A stretch of 64,000 nucleotides of DNA from UBA2020 sp964551435 (lineage in GTDB: Bacteria > Pseudomonadota > Alphaproteobacteria > Micavibrionales > UBA2020), in contig CAZKBS010000002.1 in the NCBI GenBank assembly GCA_964551435.1, positions 204,624 to 268,623 on the forward strand. The letters are read 5' to 3'. This document shows positions 63,864 through 64,000 of this stretch, in pieces. The position numbers were made by a program, and so were the translations under genes. The notes below the pieces were generated by a model. The model was given only the letters and a program-made list of their open reading frames with translations. It was not told the origin of the DNA and did no database searches. Within the stretch, counting starts at the first letter, position 1. Each line of letters begins with the position of its first letter.

Positions 63864-64000
63864 TCAGCCCTTCATCATGTTGATGTCTTCAACCGCGATG
63901 GTGCCGCGGTTGCGGAAATAGACCACCAGGATGGCCAGCCCGATCGCCGCCTCGCCCGCCGCAACGGTGAGCACGAACAGCGCGAAGACCTGGCCGACCA
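63864..64000 (-). CDS. nuoK: NADH-quinone oxidoreductase subunit K (partial)
   Basis: Only the last 44 or so codons are in the window; the rest runs off the right edge. The visible part VLTVAAGEAAIGLAILV, then YFRNRGTIAVEDINMMKG, is the conserved C-terminal end of NuoK, with the membrane glutamate in AAGEAAIG. Upstream partner of nuoL. Confidence 0.93.
   Translation of the reverse strand, partial: VGQVFALFVLTVAAGEAAIGLAILVVYFRNRGTIAVEDINMMKG

Overview
The window reads as chromosomal DNA of a Gram-negative alphaproteobacterium. The evidence is lipid A biosynthesis genes (lpxD, fabZ, lpxA, lpxI, lpxB), BamA, the Lol system, class II fumarase, RNase J, an NADH dehydrogenase (complex I) operon and a ROSE-type RNA thermometer in front of a small heat-shock gene. 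The gene orders nuoK-L-M-N-birA-rnj-DUF1467-proS-lolC-lolD-dnaE and rpsB-tsf-pyrH-frr-uppS-cdsA-dxr-rseP-bamA-skp-lpxD-fabZ-lpxA-lpxI-lpxB are typical of the class. A Rhodospirillales- or Micavibrio-like lineage is my best guess; no 16S or tRNA gene is present to test it.

Layout. 1-4.7 kb is accessory in character: a secreted protein, a lipoprotein, a LuxR-type regulator, an ArdC-type antirestriction protein behind a GC-rich inverted repeat, and a small cysteine-rich protein. 4.85-5.96 kb is rplM-rpsI with its own promoter and terminator. 6.2-31 kb is mixed housekeeping: a type IV prepilin-like protein, cutA-cyanophycinase, mutY, a DciA-like protein, efp, an inositol monophosphatase, an OmpA-domain envelope protein, a lipid exporter-type ABC protein, rpmE, hsp20, valS, a TPR-methyltransferase, fumC and a large AsmA protein. 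26.9-45.1 kb is an uninterrupted minus-strand run from rpsB to asmA that combines translation factors, isoprenoid and phospholipid precursors, outer-membrane assembly and lipid A synthesis. 45.4-51.9 kb holds dnaE plus four plus-strand genes I cannot name; two of these stand behind near-consensus sigma70 promoters. 51.8-64 kb is the lolD/lolC/proS/rnj/birA/nuoN-M-L-K block, with many 1-8 bp gene overlaps.

Most notable observations: (1) a complete ROSE-like thermometer hairpin over the hsp20 ribosome binding site; (2) an archaeal/eukaryotic-type prolyl-tRNA synthetase at the locus where relatives usually carry the bacterial form; (3) an abrupt codon-usage change inside nuoM near 61.2-61.4 kb, which makes nuoK-nuoL-5' nuoM look as if it comes from a different, higher-GC3 genome, by recombination or contig chimerism; (4) an accessory left end of unknown extent. 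I found no CRISPR array, insertion sequence, integrase, rRNA or tRNA gene, and no clearly new defence system.
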